Assembly: GCF_900094595.1 (NCBI RefSeq)
Contig: NZ_FMAD01000003.1
Location: 186,001-250,000 of the forward strand
Direction of reading: 5' to 3'
Source: Cupriavidus alkaliphilus
Lineage (GTDB): Bacteria; Pseudomonadota; Gammaproteobacteria; Burkholderiales; Burkholderiaceae
Length of the DNA: 64,000 nt
Position numbers and translations under genes: made by a program. Positions 20,951-31,241 of this stretch are shown here, piece after piece. The notes beneath the pieces were generated by a model, which searched no databases, was not told where the DNA came from, and saw only the letters and a list, made by a program, of their open reading frames with translations. Each line of letters starts with the position of its first letter. Positions within the stretch are counted from its first letter, which is position 1.

Positions 20951-21955
20951 TTATTTCTTGCCGGGCAGGTAGATCTGGTCGAACGAGCCGCCGTCGGCGA
21001 AGTGAGTCTTCTGCGCCTTCTGCCAGCCGCCGAACACCTCGTCGATGGTGAACAACTTCACCTTCGGGAAATTGGCGGCATACTTGGCCGCGACCTTCTG
21101 CGAGATGGGGCGGTAGTAATTCTTCGCCGCGATCTCCTGCCCTTCATCGGTGTAGAGGAACTGCAGGTAGGCCTCGGCCGCCTTGCGCGTGCCCTTCTTG
21201 TCGACCACCTTGTCGACCACCGCCACCGGCGGCTCGGCCAGGATCGACACCGACGGCGCGACGATGTCGAACTTGTCCGGGCCCAGCTCCTTGATCGCCA
21301 GGATGGCTTCGTTCTCCCACGCGATCAGCACATCGCCCAGGCCGCGTTCGACAAAGGTGGTGGTGGCGCCGCGCGCGCCCGAATCCAGCACCGGCACATG
21401 CTTGAGCAGTTCGCCGACGAAGTCGCGCGCCTTGGCATCGTTGCCGCCCGGCTGGCGCAGCGCATAGCCCCATGCCGCCAGGTAGTTCCAGCGCGCGCCG
21501 CCAGAGGTCTTGGGATTGGGGGTGATCACCTGCACGCCGGGCTTGACCAGGTCGCCCCAGTCCTTGATGCCCTTGGGATTGCCTTTGCGCACCAGGAACA
21601 CGATGGTGGAGGTGTACGGCGAGGCGTTGTGCGGCAGGCGCTTCTGCCAGTCCGGCTTGATCAGGCCCTTTTCGGCGATGGCGTCGATGTCGTAGCCCAG
21701 CGCCAGCGTGACCACGTCGGCGTCGAGCCCGTCGATCACCGAGCGCGCCTGCTTGCCCGAGCCGCCGTGCGACTGGCGCACGTTCACGGCGTCGCCACCT
21801 TGGGCCTTCCAGGCCTTGGCGAAGGCGGCGTTGACATCGACATACAGCTCGCGCGTCGGATCGTAGGAAACGTTCAGCAGGTTGGCAGCGCTCGCGGTCT
21901 GCGCCGCGCCGATTGCTGCCAGCACAGCCAGGCCGATGGCCAGTTTGCGAATCAT
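20951..21955 (-). CDS. sbp: periplasmic sulfate-binding protein
   Basis: 334 residues with a signal peptide cleaved near ASA-A (residue 23). The mature N-terminus [17 protein letters not shown] is the sulfate-binding-protein signature, and the family's [13 protein letters not shown] segment follows. It delivers sulfate to CysTWA. GGGAG lies 9 bases before the ATG. Its position upstream of ssuE rather than next to cysT links sulfate and sulfonate uptake. Confidence 0.94.
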   Translation of the reverse strand: MIRKLAIGLAVLAAIGAAQTASAANLLNVSYDPTRELYVDVNAAFAKAWKAQGGDAVNVRQSHGGSGKQARSVIDGLDADVVTLALGYDIDAIAEKGLIKPDWQKRLPHNASPYTSTIVFLVRKGNPKGIKDWGDLVKPGVQVITPNPKTSGGARWNYLAAWGYALRQPGGNDAKARDFVGELLKHVPVLDSGARGATTTFVERGLGDVLIAWENEAILAIKELGPDKFDIVAPSVSILAEPPVAVVDKVVDKKGTRKAAEAYLQFLYTDEGQEIAAKNYYRPISQKVAAKYAANFPKVKLFTIDEVFGGWQKAQKTHFADGGSFDQIYLPGKK

Positions 21956-22193
21956 CTTGTGTTGCTCCCGTCAGTGTCGTGAATGGCGCCTTGCGCCTGT
22001 TTGCGTGGCCCGCCTGGCGGGCGGGCTGGTGTCAGGAGCAAGACTACCGACGGGGCAATGCGAACGGAACGAAGGGTTTCGCCGATCCTTCGCCGTTTTC
22101 TGCATAAGATCCGGCGGAAATATGGGCATGCCCGGGACGGGATACTCACCGGCCCGGTAAACCCAGGGCACAGGTGGCGCAAACAGCACGCCC
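21956..22193 (-). other. leader and promoter region of sbp
   Basis: No convincing gene lies here. The segment runs from the sbp ribosome-binding site up to the terminator of the ferritin-like gene and must hold the promoter of sbp and perhaps of the ssu genes. A moderately AT-rich patch around 22085-22125 is the most likely promoter, and repeated TTCG-type triplets near 22065-22095 could be activator half-sites. I see no strong -10/-35 pair, which fits an activator-dependent promoter. Confidence 0.4.
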
Positions 22194-22230
22194 AAAAGAA
22201 AACGCCCGCACCGGCAAACCGGTGCGGGCG
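22194..22230 (-). terminator. intrinsic terminator of the ferritin-like gene
   Basis: A perfect 12-bp stem, CGCCCGCACCGG / CCGGTGCGGGCG, with a 4-base loop. On the minus strand it is followed by TTTTCTTTT. It lies about 125 bases past the stop of the ferritin-like gene. Confidence 0.85.
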
Positions 22231-22355
22231 AAGTTTCCATTCTGGAAACGGGTAGACAAGTCATGAAGAGCGCCCCCGCATCTCCATGACAGGGCAGATC
22301 TTATCGGGCCGGCCGCGGCCGCGGCTTGACCAATATCAAGTGCGCGGCAATCGCA

Positions 22356-22898
22356 TCAGCCGCCGCCCTGCCGGCTCAACAGGTCGGCCATCTCGTCGGC
22401 ATGCTCCTCTTCCACCGCCAGGATCGATTCCATCAGCCGGCGCGAAGTCGGGTCGCGCTCGCCCAAAAACTGGATGATCTCGCGGTAGCTGTCGATGGCA
22501 ATGCGCTCGGCCACCAGGTCTTCCTTGATCATGTCGGTCAGCGAGGTGCCGGCCACATATTCCGCATGCGAGCGGCTGGTCAGGCCGTCCGGCGCAAAGT
22601 CAGGCTCGCCGCCCAACTGGACGATGCGTTCGGCGATCTGGTCGGCATGGCCTTGTTCTTCGTTGGAATGCGCCAGGAATTCATCAGCCACGCTCTTCGA
22701 GTTCGGGCCCTTGGCCATGAAGTAATGGCGACGGTAGCGCAGCACGCAGACCAGTTCGGTGGCCAGCGCGTCGTTCAGCAACTTCAGCACGGTGTCACGG
22801 TCCGCAGCGTAGCCCGCGGTCACCGCACCTTCGTCGATGTGCTGGCGGGCACGCTCACGCAGGGTCTTGACGTCTGTAAGGAAAGGCTTGTCGTTCAT
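22356..22898 (-). CDS. bacterioferritin/Dps-like ferritin-family protein
   Basis: 180 residues; AGGAG lies 6 bases before the ATG. The four-helix ferritin-like pattern is visible: ALATELVCVLRYRRHYF, AHSNEEQGHADQIAERI, EDLVAERIAIDSYREI and ILAVEEEHADEMADLL. These supply the Glu and E-x-x-H ligands of a diiron ferroxidase centre. Iron storage or protection from iron-driven oxidation is the expected role. It lacks the length to include a haem-binding extension, and no ferredoxin gene is adjacent. Confidence 0.85.
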   Translation of the reverse strand: MNDKPFLTDVKTLRERARQHIDEGAVTAGYAADRDTVLKLLNDALATELVCVLRYRRHYFMAKGPNSKSVADEFLAHSNEEQGHADQIAERIVQLGGEPDFAPDGLTSRSHAEYVAGTSLTDMIKEDLVAERIAIDSYREIIQFLGERDPTSRRLMESILAVEEEHADEMADLLSRQGGG

Positions 22899-22966
22899 AA
22901 AGGGCTCCTGGGGGATCGGGCTGCGTCGGCGCAGCGCCTTGTACGGAAACTCAACCCTTTTGTAAC

Positions 22967-22981
22967 GCGAAAAGTGTGCCA
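22967..22981 (-). promoter_or_regulatory. sigma-54-like promoter element upstream of the ferritin-like gene
   Basis: On the minus strand TGGCACACTTTTCGC keeps the invariant GG and GC spaced by ten bases and matches TGGCAC-N5-TTGC with one mismatch. It lies about 70 bases before the ATG. No enhancer-binding regulator gene is nearby, so this is a weak call. Confidence 0.3.
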
Positions 22982-23098
22982 CTCGGCCGATAGGCCGTAA
23001 CGTCGCGACTGGCGACTACACCGGAGGCTCCGCGGCGTGAAAAAATTGCATGGCACAGACCGGCTTACACGCACTGGGATGCCCATATGACGAAGCCG

Positions 23099-23314
23099 CT
23101 AGCCACCGCAACGCCAGCCGAATAGGACGCCATCCACTCGCGCATGCGCCAATGGGTTCGGACCCATGGCAAGCAGGACGCTGGCGAGGATCGCCAGACA
23201 CGCCCATGCGATTCGCATCGATACGTCCGTCGCGAGCGTCGACGCGTCAAGCATCAACACAATCATGCTTACGCCCGCAAGCAGAAAGGCGACGACGATG
23301 ATCTGAACCATCAT
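23099..23314 (-). CDS. small two-helix membrane protein, hypothetical
   Basis: 71 residues. Two hydrophobic segments (about 3-20 and 34-52) flank a short polar loop, followed by a polar tail. Its ATG overlaps the stop codon of the MetZ-like PLP gene (ATGA), which argues for translational coupling and for a real gene. I do not recognise a family. By position it is the last gene of the HDO cassette and could be a membrane partner of the transporter, but this is only a guess. Confidence 0.5.
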   Translation of the reverse strand: MMVQIIVVAFLLAGVSMIVLMLDASTLATDVSMRIAWACLAILASVLLAMGPNPLAHARVDGVLFGWRCGG

Positions 23315-24567
23315 GGCTTGTCAGGAATATGCCCAGTGCCCGTGTCGTACGTTTTGCTGAATGCGGCGCGAGAAGACTCGAGGGCACATAACGCGCGATC
23401 GATATCCGCCTGCAGGTCATCAACGCTCTCAAGCCCCACCGACAGGCGTACCAGACTCTCACGGATACCAGCTCGGCTTCTTTCCTCTGACGTCAACCTT
23501 CCATGCGTTGTCGTTGCGGGATGTGTCACCATCGAGCGTGTATCGCCAACATTCGTCGCGATCGAGATCAGGCGAAGGGCATCGATAAAAGCCCAGGCGC
23601 TCTCGCGCGAGTTGCCAACCTCAAAACTCAGGACACCGCCAGCGCCGCACTGTTGACGCTCGACCAAAGTACGCTGGGGATGGCACTGGAGTCCACTGTA
23701 GTACACAGCGCCGATATCGCGCCGGCATTTCAGCCAGCTCGCGAGCTTCTGCGTACTGCGTGCAATCGCCTCAACACGAAGCTCGAGCGTCTCGAGGCCT
23801 TTCAACAATAACCATGCATTCATGGCGCTCAGCGTTGGCCCCAGTGTCCGGGTCACCGCACGCATTTCCTCCATCAGAACAGTCGAGCCGGCTACAACAC
23901 CCGCAACACAACGACCTTGTCCGTCGATGTACTTGCCGGCGGAATGTACGACCATATCAGCGCCAAGGAGTAGAGGTTGCTGCAAAATCGGCGTGAGCAT
24001 CGTATTGTCGACTGCCAGCAAGCCGCCATGAGCGTGGACGATTCCTGCGACTCCCCGGATGTCCGCAACCTGCTGCAGTGGATTGGACGGCGTTTCAAGG
24101 AACGCAAGACTGGTCCTGTCGTCAATCGCGGCACACCATTGCGGCAGATCCGTCAGATCGACGATGCGAACATCGACCCCGAATTTTGCGAAGTAGTGCT
24201 GAAAGGCCGTCAGCGTTGTGCCAAATACATCTCGCGAACAAACCACATTTTCTCCGGCCCCGAGTCTCGCGTGGGCGATGGCGGCGATCGCCGCCATTCC
24301 TGACGAGAACGCCACCGCGTCTTCAGCCCCTTCCAATGCCGCCAGACGCCGTTCAAATGCCCGGACGGTCGGATTAGTGAAACGAGAGTACACGTTGCCG
24401 CTGGATGCGCCGCTGAATCTTGTTGCCGCGTCTGCTGCCGATTCGAACACATATGCGGACGTCAACGCGATCGGCTCGCAGAAGCATTCGGAAAAGTCCT
24501 GAAACTGAGCGACTCGTACCGCCTGTGTCATGGAAGGATTCATGGTCGTCTGACTTTGGTCAGCCAT
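23311..24567 (-). CDS. Cys/Met-metabolism PLP enzyme, O-succinylhomoserine sulfhydrylase (MetZ)-like
   Basis: 418 residues counted from MADQSQ. Fold type I PLP enzyme: Tyr60 and Arg62 in NVYSRFTNPT for the cofactor phosphate, Asp187 in VDNTM for the pyridine nitrogen, and Schiff-base Lys212 in HSAGKYIDGQGR. The DGQGR stretch is characteristic of MetZ-type enzymes rather than cystathionine gamma-lyases. Known relatives do gamma-replacement or gamma-elimination on activated homoserine, and some natural-product members act on unusual allylic amino acids. The start overlaps the MFS stop by 8 bases. Its GC content is clearly lower than that of the flanking core genes. Because of its neighbours I would not assume methionine synthesis. 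Confidence 0.85.
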   Translation of the reverse strand: MADQSQTTMNPSMTQAVRVAQFQDFSECFCEPIALTSAYVFESAADAATRFSGASSGNVYSRFTNPTVRAFERRLAALEGAEDAVAFSSGMAAIAAIAHARLGAGENVVCSRDVFGTTLTAFQHYFAKFGVDVRIVDLTDLPQWCAAIDDRTSLAFLETPSNPLQQVADIRGVAGIVHAHGGLLAVDNTMLTPILQQPLLLGADMVVHSAGKYIDGQGRCVAGVVAGSTVLMEEMRAVTRTLGPTLSAMNAWLLLKGLETLELRVEAIARSTQKLASWLKCRRDIGAVYYSGLQCHPQRTLVERQQCGAGGVLSFEVGNSRESAWAFIDALRLISIATNVGDTRSMVTHPATTTHGRLTSEERSRAGIRESLVRLSVGLESVDDLQADIDRALCALESSRAAFSKTYDTGTGHIPDKP

Positions 24568-25816
24568 TGGTATCGAAATTCGGTCCGGCCGGTCGTATCG
24601 CCCCGTCGGAACTGGTGGACAATGTTCCGCGACCACGCAGACCGAACCATGAACACATGGCGGAGATCAACGTGAGCAAAGCGAGCGCCATGATGGTGTA
24701 CACGTAGCTGCGGCTGGATTCAAAGGACCAGGCTCCAAGTTGCACAGTCAAGAACGCACCGAGCTGGTGAACAAGAAAAAGCAGACCAAACACTTTACCC
24801 TTGACCTGGCTGCCATAACGCTCGAAGCAGAACATGGATGTCAGGACAACCGTGCCCAGATAGCTTGCGCCGAAGAGTATTGCAAATGGCAGGATGCCTA
24901 GCCAAGGTGCAAGGAGAAGCAGCATCGACAGCGACCGCATCGCATAGAAGAGCGCAAGCAGCCGGTGCTTGTCGAATCGCATGGCAAGCATTCCTGATAC
25001 GATCCCGCTCAGCAGCTCAAGCACCCCAAGGACGCTCATGGCAAAAGCCATTTCGAACCTCGGCACCCCCTGATCCTGCCAGTGCGGCAAAAGATGGACA
25101 TCGATGAACGCCATCGTCGCGCCACAACCGAAGAATCCGGCCGCAAGGACGTAAAAGACTGCGTCATGCTGCACCACAGACCAGGCGCTTGCATACTGTG
25201 TCGGCATTCTCGGGCTGGCCGCGGAAGAAGGTTCCCATCGTGAAACCAACCACAGCGTAACCGCTATAGGCAACGCCAGTACGACCCCGACTACACCAAA
25301 TACGGTTATCCAGCTTGCCTGCGGCTGCAACCATATCCACATGGGAGAGAGTACGATGAAGCCAATGGCGGTGCCATTGGTCACCACCGCGTACGCCAGG
25401 CCCTTCTTTCTCTCTTCAAAAAGACGATCCACCAGAATGCCCATGGGCACGAAGGTCATTGCCGCGAGGCCGAACGCGCCCACGACACCGAAGGCCAGAC
25501 TAAAGAACACAATCGACTGATGCCAGACCGCCACACTCAGCAAGGCAACGCCCGCTCCGAACGCGCCGATGGCGGACGTCCGTAATGGACCGACACGATC
25601 GCTCAGCGCGCCCACCAGAGGGGACATAAGCCCCGTAGCCAGCATGAACAGTCCACCTGACCATGCGAACTGCGCGCGTCCGCGGCCGTAATGCTCCGAC
25701 AGCTGGACAAAGTAGACCTGGTAGATTCCCTTTATCGCGGTGGACGAAAACATCACGGCAAAGCCGATGGCGAGCAGCAACCAGATGATTGTGCGGGAAT
25801 TTTGGTGTCCGTTCAT
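24560..25816 (-). CDS. major facilitator superfamily transporter of the HDO cassette
   Basis: 418 residues with twelve predicted helices and the cytoplasmic motif GALSDRVGPLRTS between helices 2 and 3, as in MFS carriers. The start MNGHQNS lies one base after the HDO gene's stop; a longer frame into that gene is rejected. In this context it probably exports (or imports) the small molecule made by the HDO and PLP enzymes. Confidence 0.88.
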   Translation of the reverse strand: MNGHQNSRTIIWLLLAIGFAVMFSSTAIKGIYQVYFVQLSEHYGRGRAQFAWSGGLFMLATGLMSPLVGALSDRVGPLRTSAIGAFGAGVALLSVAVWHQSIVFFSLAFGVVGAFGLAAMTFVPMGILVDRLFEERKKGLAYAVVTNGTAIGFIVLSPMWIWLQPQASWITVFGVVGVVLALPIAVTLWLVSRWEPSSAASPRMPTQYASAWSVVQHDAVFYVLAAGFFGCGATMAFIDVHLLPHWQDQGVPRFEMAFAMSVLGVLELLSGIVSGMLAMRFDKHRLLALFYAMRSLSMLLLLAPWLGILPFAILFGASYLGTVVLTSMFCFERYGSQVKGKVFGLLFLVHQLGAFLTVQLGAWSFESSRSYVYTIMALALLTLISAMCSWFGLRGRGTLSTSSDGAIRPAGPNFDTNG

Positions 25817-25817
25817 A

Positions 25818-26555
25818 TCAGCGTCCGATCCCGAGAGCCATCGTGCCCGGCGCCTTCTGGCCATTCTCCACGTATATGTTTTCATACATGCTGTAGAACA
25901 GCTTGCACGTATGGTCCACGGCAAATAGCGCCTCTTCCTGCATCCTGGCTGTCGTGCACAACTCGCAGACGAGATTCAGACCCTGCTCAACATGCCCGAC
26001 ATCTTCAGCTTGATGGACCGAGAAGAACCGCAGATCGTGCTCGGCCAGTCCATACACTTTGCCGAATAGTTCATGACGGGCCTCACCCGCTCTCGTTTCC
26101 AGATTCTGCCCTTCACTGGCGATCATGACCGCCGCGGCACCGATGTGGTACTTCGCAGGATCGCGTACCGCGTCCAGTCGGTAGTTGATCAGCGCACTGG
26201 TGGCAGGCAGGGGATGCTCGGCATCACGCTCGACATCGCTGATGCCAATGGCGCGCAAGAAGTCCTGCATGAGAGCGACATGATTGTCGCTTCTGGAGAG
26301 ACGCCCTGTTTCCTCCTCATACATATTGATTAATAGCGCGCGCTTGAATTTCGGGACCGGACAATAGAAGAAGAGATGCTCGACGTAGTGCAGGAAGTTC
26401 TTCGTTAACTGATACCCCTGAAGCGCCGTGGCCTTCAGCAGAGGCAGATTTGGCTTGTTCGGATCAAAGAGTGCCGCGAAGATGGGATGACCAAGAGTCA
26501 GGTTGTCATGCAGGACCTGACGAAGCTCTTCCTTGAGTTTTTCTTTTTTCATCAT
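25818..26555 (-). CDS. heme-oxygenase-like diiron oxidase (HDO, TenA/PqqC-fold)
   Basis: 245 residues from the first of two adjacent ATGs, which has AGGAG 10 bases upstream; numbering below is from the second ATG. All-helical, with a candidate 3-His/3-carboxylate site: Glu81 and His91 in MYEEETGRLSRSDNH (E-x9-H), Glu147 in ASEG, and His180/Asp184/His187 in HQAEDVGH (HxxxDxxH). The family includes UndA, BesC, CADD and SznF. These use O2 and two irons for oxidative C-C cleavage or N-oxygenation of fatty or amino acids. TenA thiaminases share the fold but lack this metal set. Followed one base later by the MFS gene. The substrate is unknown. Confidence 0.82.
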   Translation of the reverse strand: MMKKEKLKEELRQVLHDNLTLGHPIFAALFDPNKPNLPLLKATALQGYQLTKNFLHYVEHLFFYCPVPKFKRALLINMYEEETGRLSRSDNHVALMQDFLRAIGISDVERDAEHPLPATSALINYRLDAVRDPAKYHIGAAAVMIASEGQNLETRAGEARHELFGKVYGLAEHDLRFFSVHQAEDVGHVEQGLNLVCELCTTARMQEEALFAVDHTCKLFYSMYENIYVENGQKAPGTMALGIGR

Positions 26556-26571
26556 GCCGATTCGACTCCTT

Positions 26572-27126
26572 CTATAAACCATTCTGGAAGACCTGCTTTC
26601 GCAACGCGCAGACCGGTTGTGCAAGGAAGTGCCCGCGATAAGCCTCCCCGCCGACACGTGCATAGTCATCAAGCACACCATATGACTTGAATCCGAAACG
26701 CTGCCATAGCAGATGAGCCCGGCTTCCTTCACGTACATCGATAATCAGTTGCTCGATGCCAAGCGATTCCGCCTTGAGAACGATTTTCCGGAAAGCGTTC
26801 GGAATGATGTTCTGGCCACGGTACTCTGGATGAACGACTCCTTTGGACAGTTCAGCACGATGGCGGCAGTTCGGCATGGGGCTGCGAGTCATCATGCAGA
26901 AGAACACCAGCTTGCTTCCGGCAACCCCAACCAAGGCCAAGGAATCGCCTTTGGCAATTCGATAGCGCAACTCGCCAATGAATGCTTCTGCCTCGCCGCT
27001 CGACATGCGCTCTGCATAGCCCAGCATCGCGCCTTCCAAAGTCGTGCCCTCAACAAGCTCGACGATGCGATGAGCTTCCGCATCGGCAAGAGCTGAAATC
27101 CATTCGAGATGAACCTCGTTTTTCAC
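26572..27126 (-). CDS. GNAT-family N-acetyltransferase
   Basis: 184 residues. Motif A of the acetyl-CoA site reads LSKGVVHPEYRGQNIIPNA (about 93-111), and LLWQRFGFKSYGV is the family's last beta-alpha element. First gene of the minus-strand cassette, 16 bases before the HDO gene. An acetyltransferase in a biosynthetic cassette often modifies the product or protects the producer, but it could also make the HDO's substrate. The 131-base gap to the divergent regulator should hold its promoter. Confidence 0.82.
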   Translation of the reverse strand: MKNEVHLEWISALADAEAHRIVELVEGTTLEGAMLGYAERMSSGEAEAFIGELRYRIAKGDSLALVGVAGSKLVFFCMMTRSPMPNCRHRAELSKGVVHPEYRGQNIIPNAFRKIVLKAESLGIEQLIIDVREGSRAHLLWQRFGFKSYGVLDDYARVGGEAYRGHFLAQPVCALRKQVFQNGL

Positions 27127-27177
27127 GGTAAAGCTGCAAGTTTTTTTGATGACTGAAAGCCTAAGCCGGTGACTTGC

Positions 27178-27200
27178 GGCCAGCCAGCAAATGACTGGCC
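27178..27200. promoter_or_regulatory. inverted repeat between the GNAT gene and the divergent regulator
   Basis: GGCCAG and CTGGCC are separated by 11 bases, in the 182 bases between two divergent genes. Its placement suggests an operator for the GlxA-like regulator. AraC/GlxA proteins often use direct repeats instead, so the link is tentative. Confidence 0.35.
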
Positions 27201-27308
27201 AGCGTCAGCAAAGATCCGGCCATATCCGATCAGCCGTAGAATTCTTGCTCTGAGCGCTTGACGAAGCGAGAAAGACAGTCAGCGCTCATCAGCCGGAATC
27301 GACGCCAA

Positions 27309-28286
27309 ATGAGATCCGCTTACCTCCTCGTACTCCCCGGCGTGCACATGCTGGACCTGGCCGGTCCCCTCCAGATCCTCTCTACGGTCTCGGAGCTAGG
27401 TATCGGTCGGCTTTCCGTCCAGTGCGTCGGCCCCGATGCAACCGTGCAGGCCTTCCAGGGCGTGGCCCTGGGCCGAATCGAGGCATTGCCTACGCGCGTC
27501 GGTAGTCGGGACCTGGTTGTGGTGATCGGAAGCAAGCTGCAGGCTGCATTGATGGCATCGCAGGCCTGGCGTGACGCTGCTACGTGGCTGCGCCGAATGT
27601 TCACGGGCCGTCATGCAACTGACACGACGATTGCCGCCGTCTGCACCGGCGCCTTCCTGCTGGGTGACGCGGGACTGCTGGATGGCCGGCTGTGCACCAC
27701 GCATCATGCCTTCATCAGGAAGCTTCGCGCACGGCAGCCGCATGCCTCGGTGGTCGACAACCGGGTCTTTGTTAGTGATGAAAATATCTGGACTTCCGCG
27801 GGCGTCGCATCGGGTATCGACATGGCGCTGCGACTGGTGGCGGAGATATTTGGCGATGAGGCCGCCATTCGCGTAGCGCGCGAGAATGTCGTGCCATTCC
27901 GGCGCTTCAGCAATGATCCTCGACTCGACCCGCAATACCAATCCCGCTCGCATGGCAACCCGTTGATCCATGCCGTCCAGGATGCCATCTCGCAGGATTT
28001 GCAGGCTTCCGTCTCGGCCCCTCATTTCGCCCAGAGCTTTGCAATCAGCGTCAGGCACCTTTCCCGGGTGTTTCTGGAAGAGACGGGATTGACTCCAAAG
28101 CAATACCAGCTTGCGCTCCGCATGGCGCGCGCGAGGAAGCTGTTGACTGCTTCAAATCTCTCCGTGGAAGAAGTTTCGTCGAAGTCCGGCTTCAGTAGCG
28201 TTCAGGCCTTCCGCAGTTGCTGGGACAAGATGGAAACCATGCCGCCAAGCCAGTACCGGAAGTCCAATTCGACCATCAGGCGTTGA
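27309..28286 (+). CDS. GlxA-family transcriptional regulator (DJ-1/PfpI plus AraC domain)
   Basis: 325 residues from an ATG; a TTG 17 codons upstream is possible but less likely. Residues 1-170 form a DJ-1/PfpI-like domain (YLLVLPGVHMLDLAGPLQI; AAVCTGAFLLGDAGLLDGR with the nucleophile-elbow Cys). The C-terminal part has two helix-turn-helices of the AraC type (SVRHLSRVFLEETGLTPKQY and SVEEVSSKSGFSSVQAFRSCW). Divergently placed upstream of the GNAT-HDO-MFS-PLP genes, so it is their likely regulator. The inducer is unknown. Confidence 0.88.
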   Translation: MRSAYLLVLPGVHMLDLAGPLQILSTVSELGIGRLSVQCVGPDATVQAFQGVALGRIEALPTRVGSRDLVVVIGSKLQAALMASQAWRDAATWLRRMFTGRHATDTTIAAVCTGAFLLGDAGLLDGRLCTTHHAFIRKLRARQPHASVVDNRVFVSDENIWTSAGVASGIDMALRLVAEIFGDEAAIRVARENVVPFRRFSNDPRLDPQYQSRSHGNPLIHAVQDAISQDLQASVSAPHFAQSFAISVRHLSRVFLEETGLTPKQYQLALRMARARKLLTASNLSVEEVSSKSGFSSVQAFRSCWDKMETMPPSQYRKSNSTIRR

Positions 28287-28318
28287 TGTCGCGATGTCAT
28301 GAGGCTTACGCCCCATAG

Positions 28319-28349
28319 AAAAAAGCCCCCGCGCTATCTGCGCGGGGGC
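28319..28349 (-). terminator. intrinsic terminator of clpB
   Basis: A perfect 10-bp stem, GCCCCCGCGC / GCGCGGGGGC, with a 5-base loop. On the minus strand it is followed by TTTTTT. It lies about 80 bases beyond the clpB stop, and the plus-strand regulator gene may use it from the other side, although the T-run there is poor. Confidence 0.85.
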
Positions 28350-28429
28350 TTGAGTGCGAACGGACCTCGACGGCTCCCTGTCCGATCAGGGAAGGGAAGC
28401 AAGCGGCATTGTCAGCGCTGTGAGCAAGG

Positions 28430-31018
<2,589 letters not shown>

Positions 31019-31124
31019 AAGGATTCCCTCTCTCGGATAGGTCGTGTCCTGATGCGGGGGCGCTGGCGCCGGCCGGTTGCCGGCGCGCCCGTTTGCCCTG
31101 CCGGACACTCGATGTCATACCGAA

Positions 31125-31152
31125 AGATAAGGCTTTGCCGTGACATTTCAAG
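31125..31152 (-). promoter_or_regulatory. sigma-32 (heat-shock) promoter of clpB
   Basis: On the minus strand CTTGAAA, 13 bases, then CCTTATCT. The first element matches the sigma-32 -35 consensus exactly, and the second matches CCCCATNT at the key C, C, A, T and T positions. Spacing is within the normal 11-16 range. The downstream gene, a chaperone, makes this assignment likely. Confidence 0.75.
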
Positions 31153-31241
31153 GCCGCATTCCGCGCGCAATCGCGCCGTCCGGCGTAGCGCGGCGCGGGC
31201 ACGCCTGGACTACCCCATGTGATGCCCGAGATACGCAGCCG

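Noticed and set aside
24568..24640. SAM/SAH riboswitch before the MetZ-like gene
   Set aside because: The gene starts inside the preceding MFS gene, so there is no room for a leader.
26555..26738. N-terminal extension of the HDO protein by 61 residues
   Set aside because: It overlaps the GNAT coding region and lacks a ribosome-binding site; AGGAG precedes the internal ATG pair.
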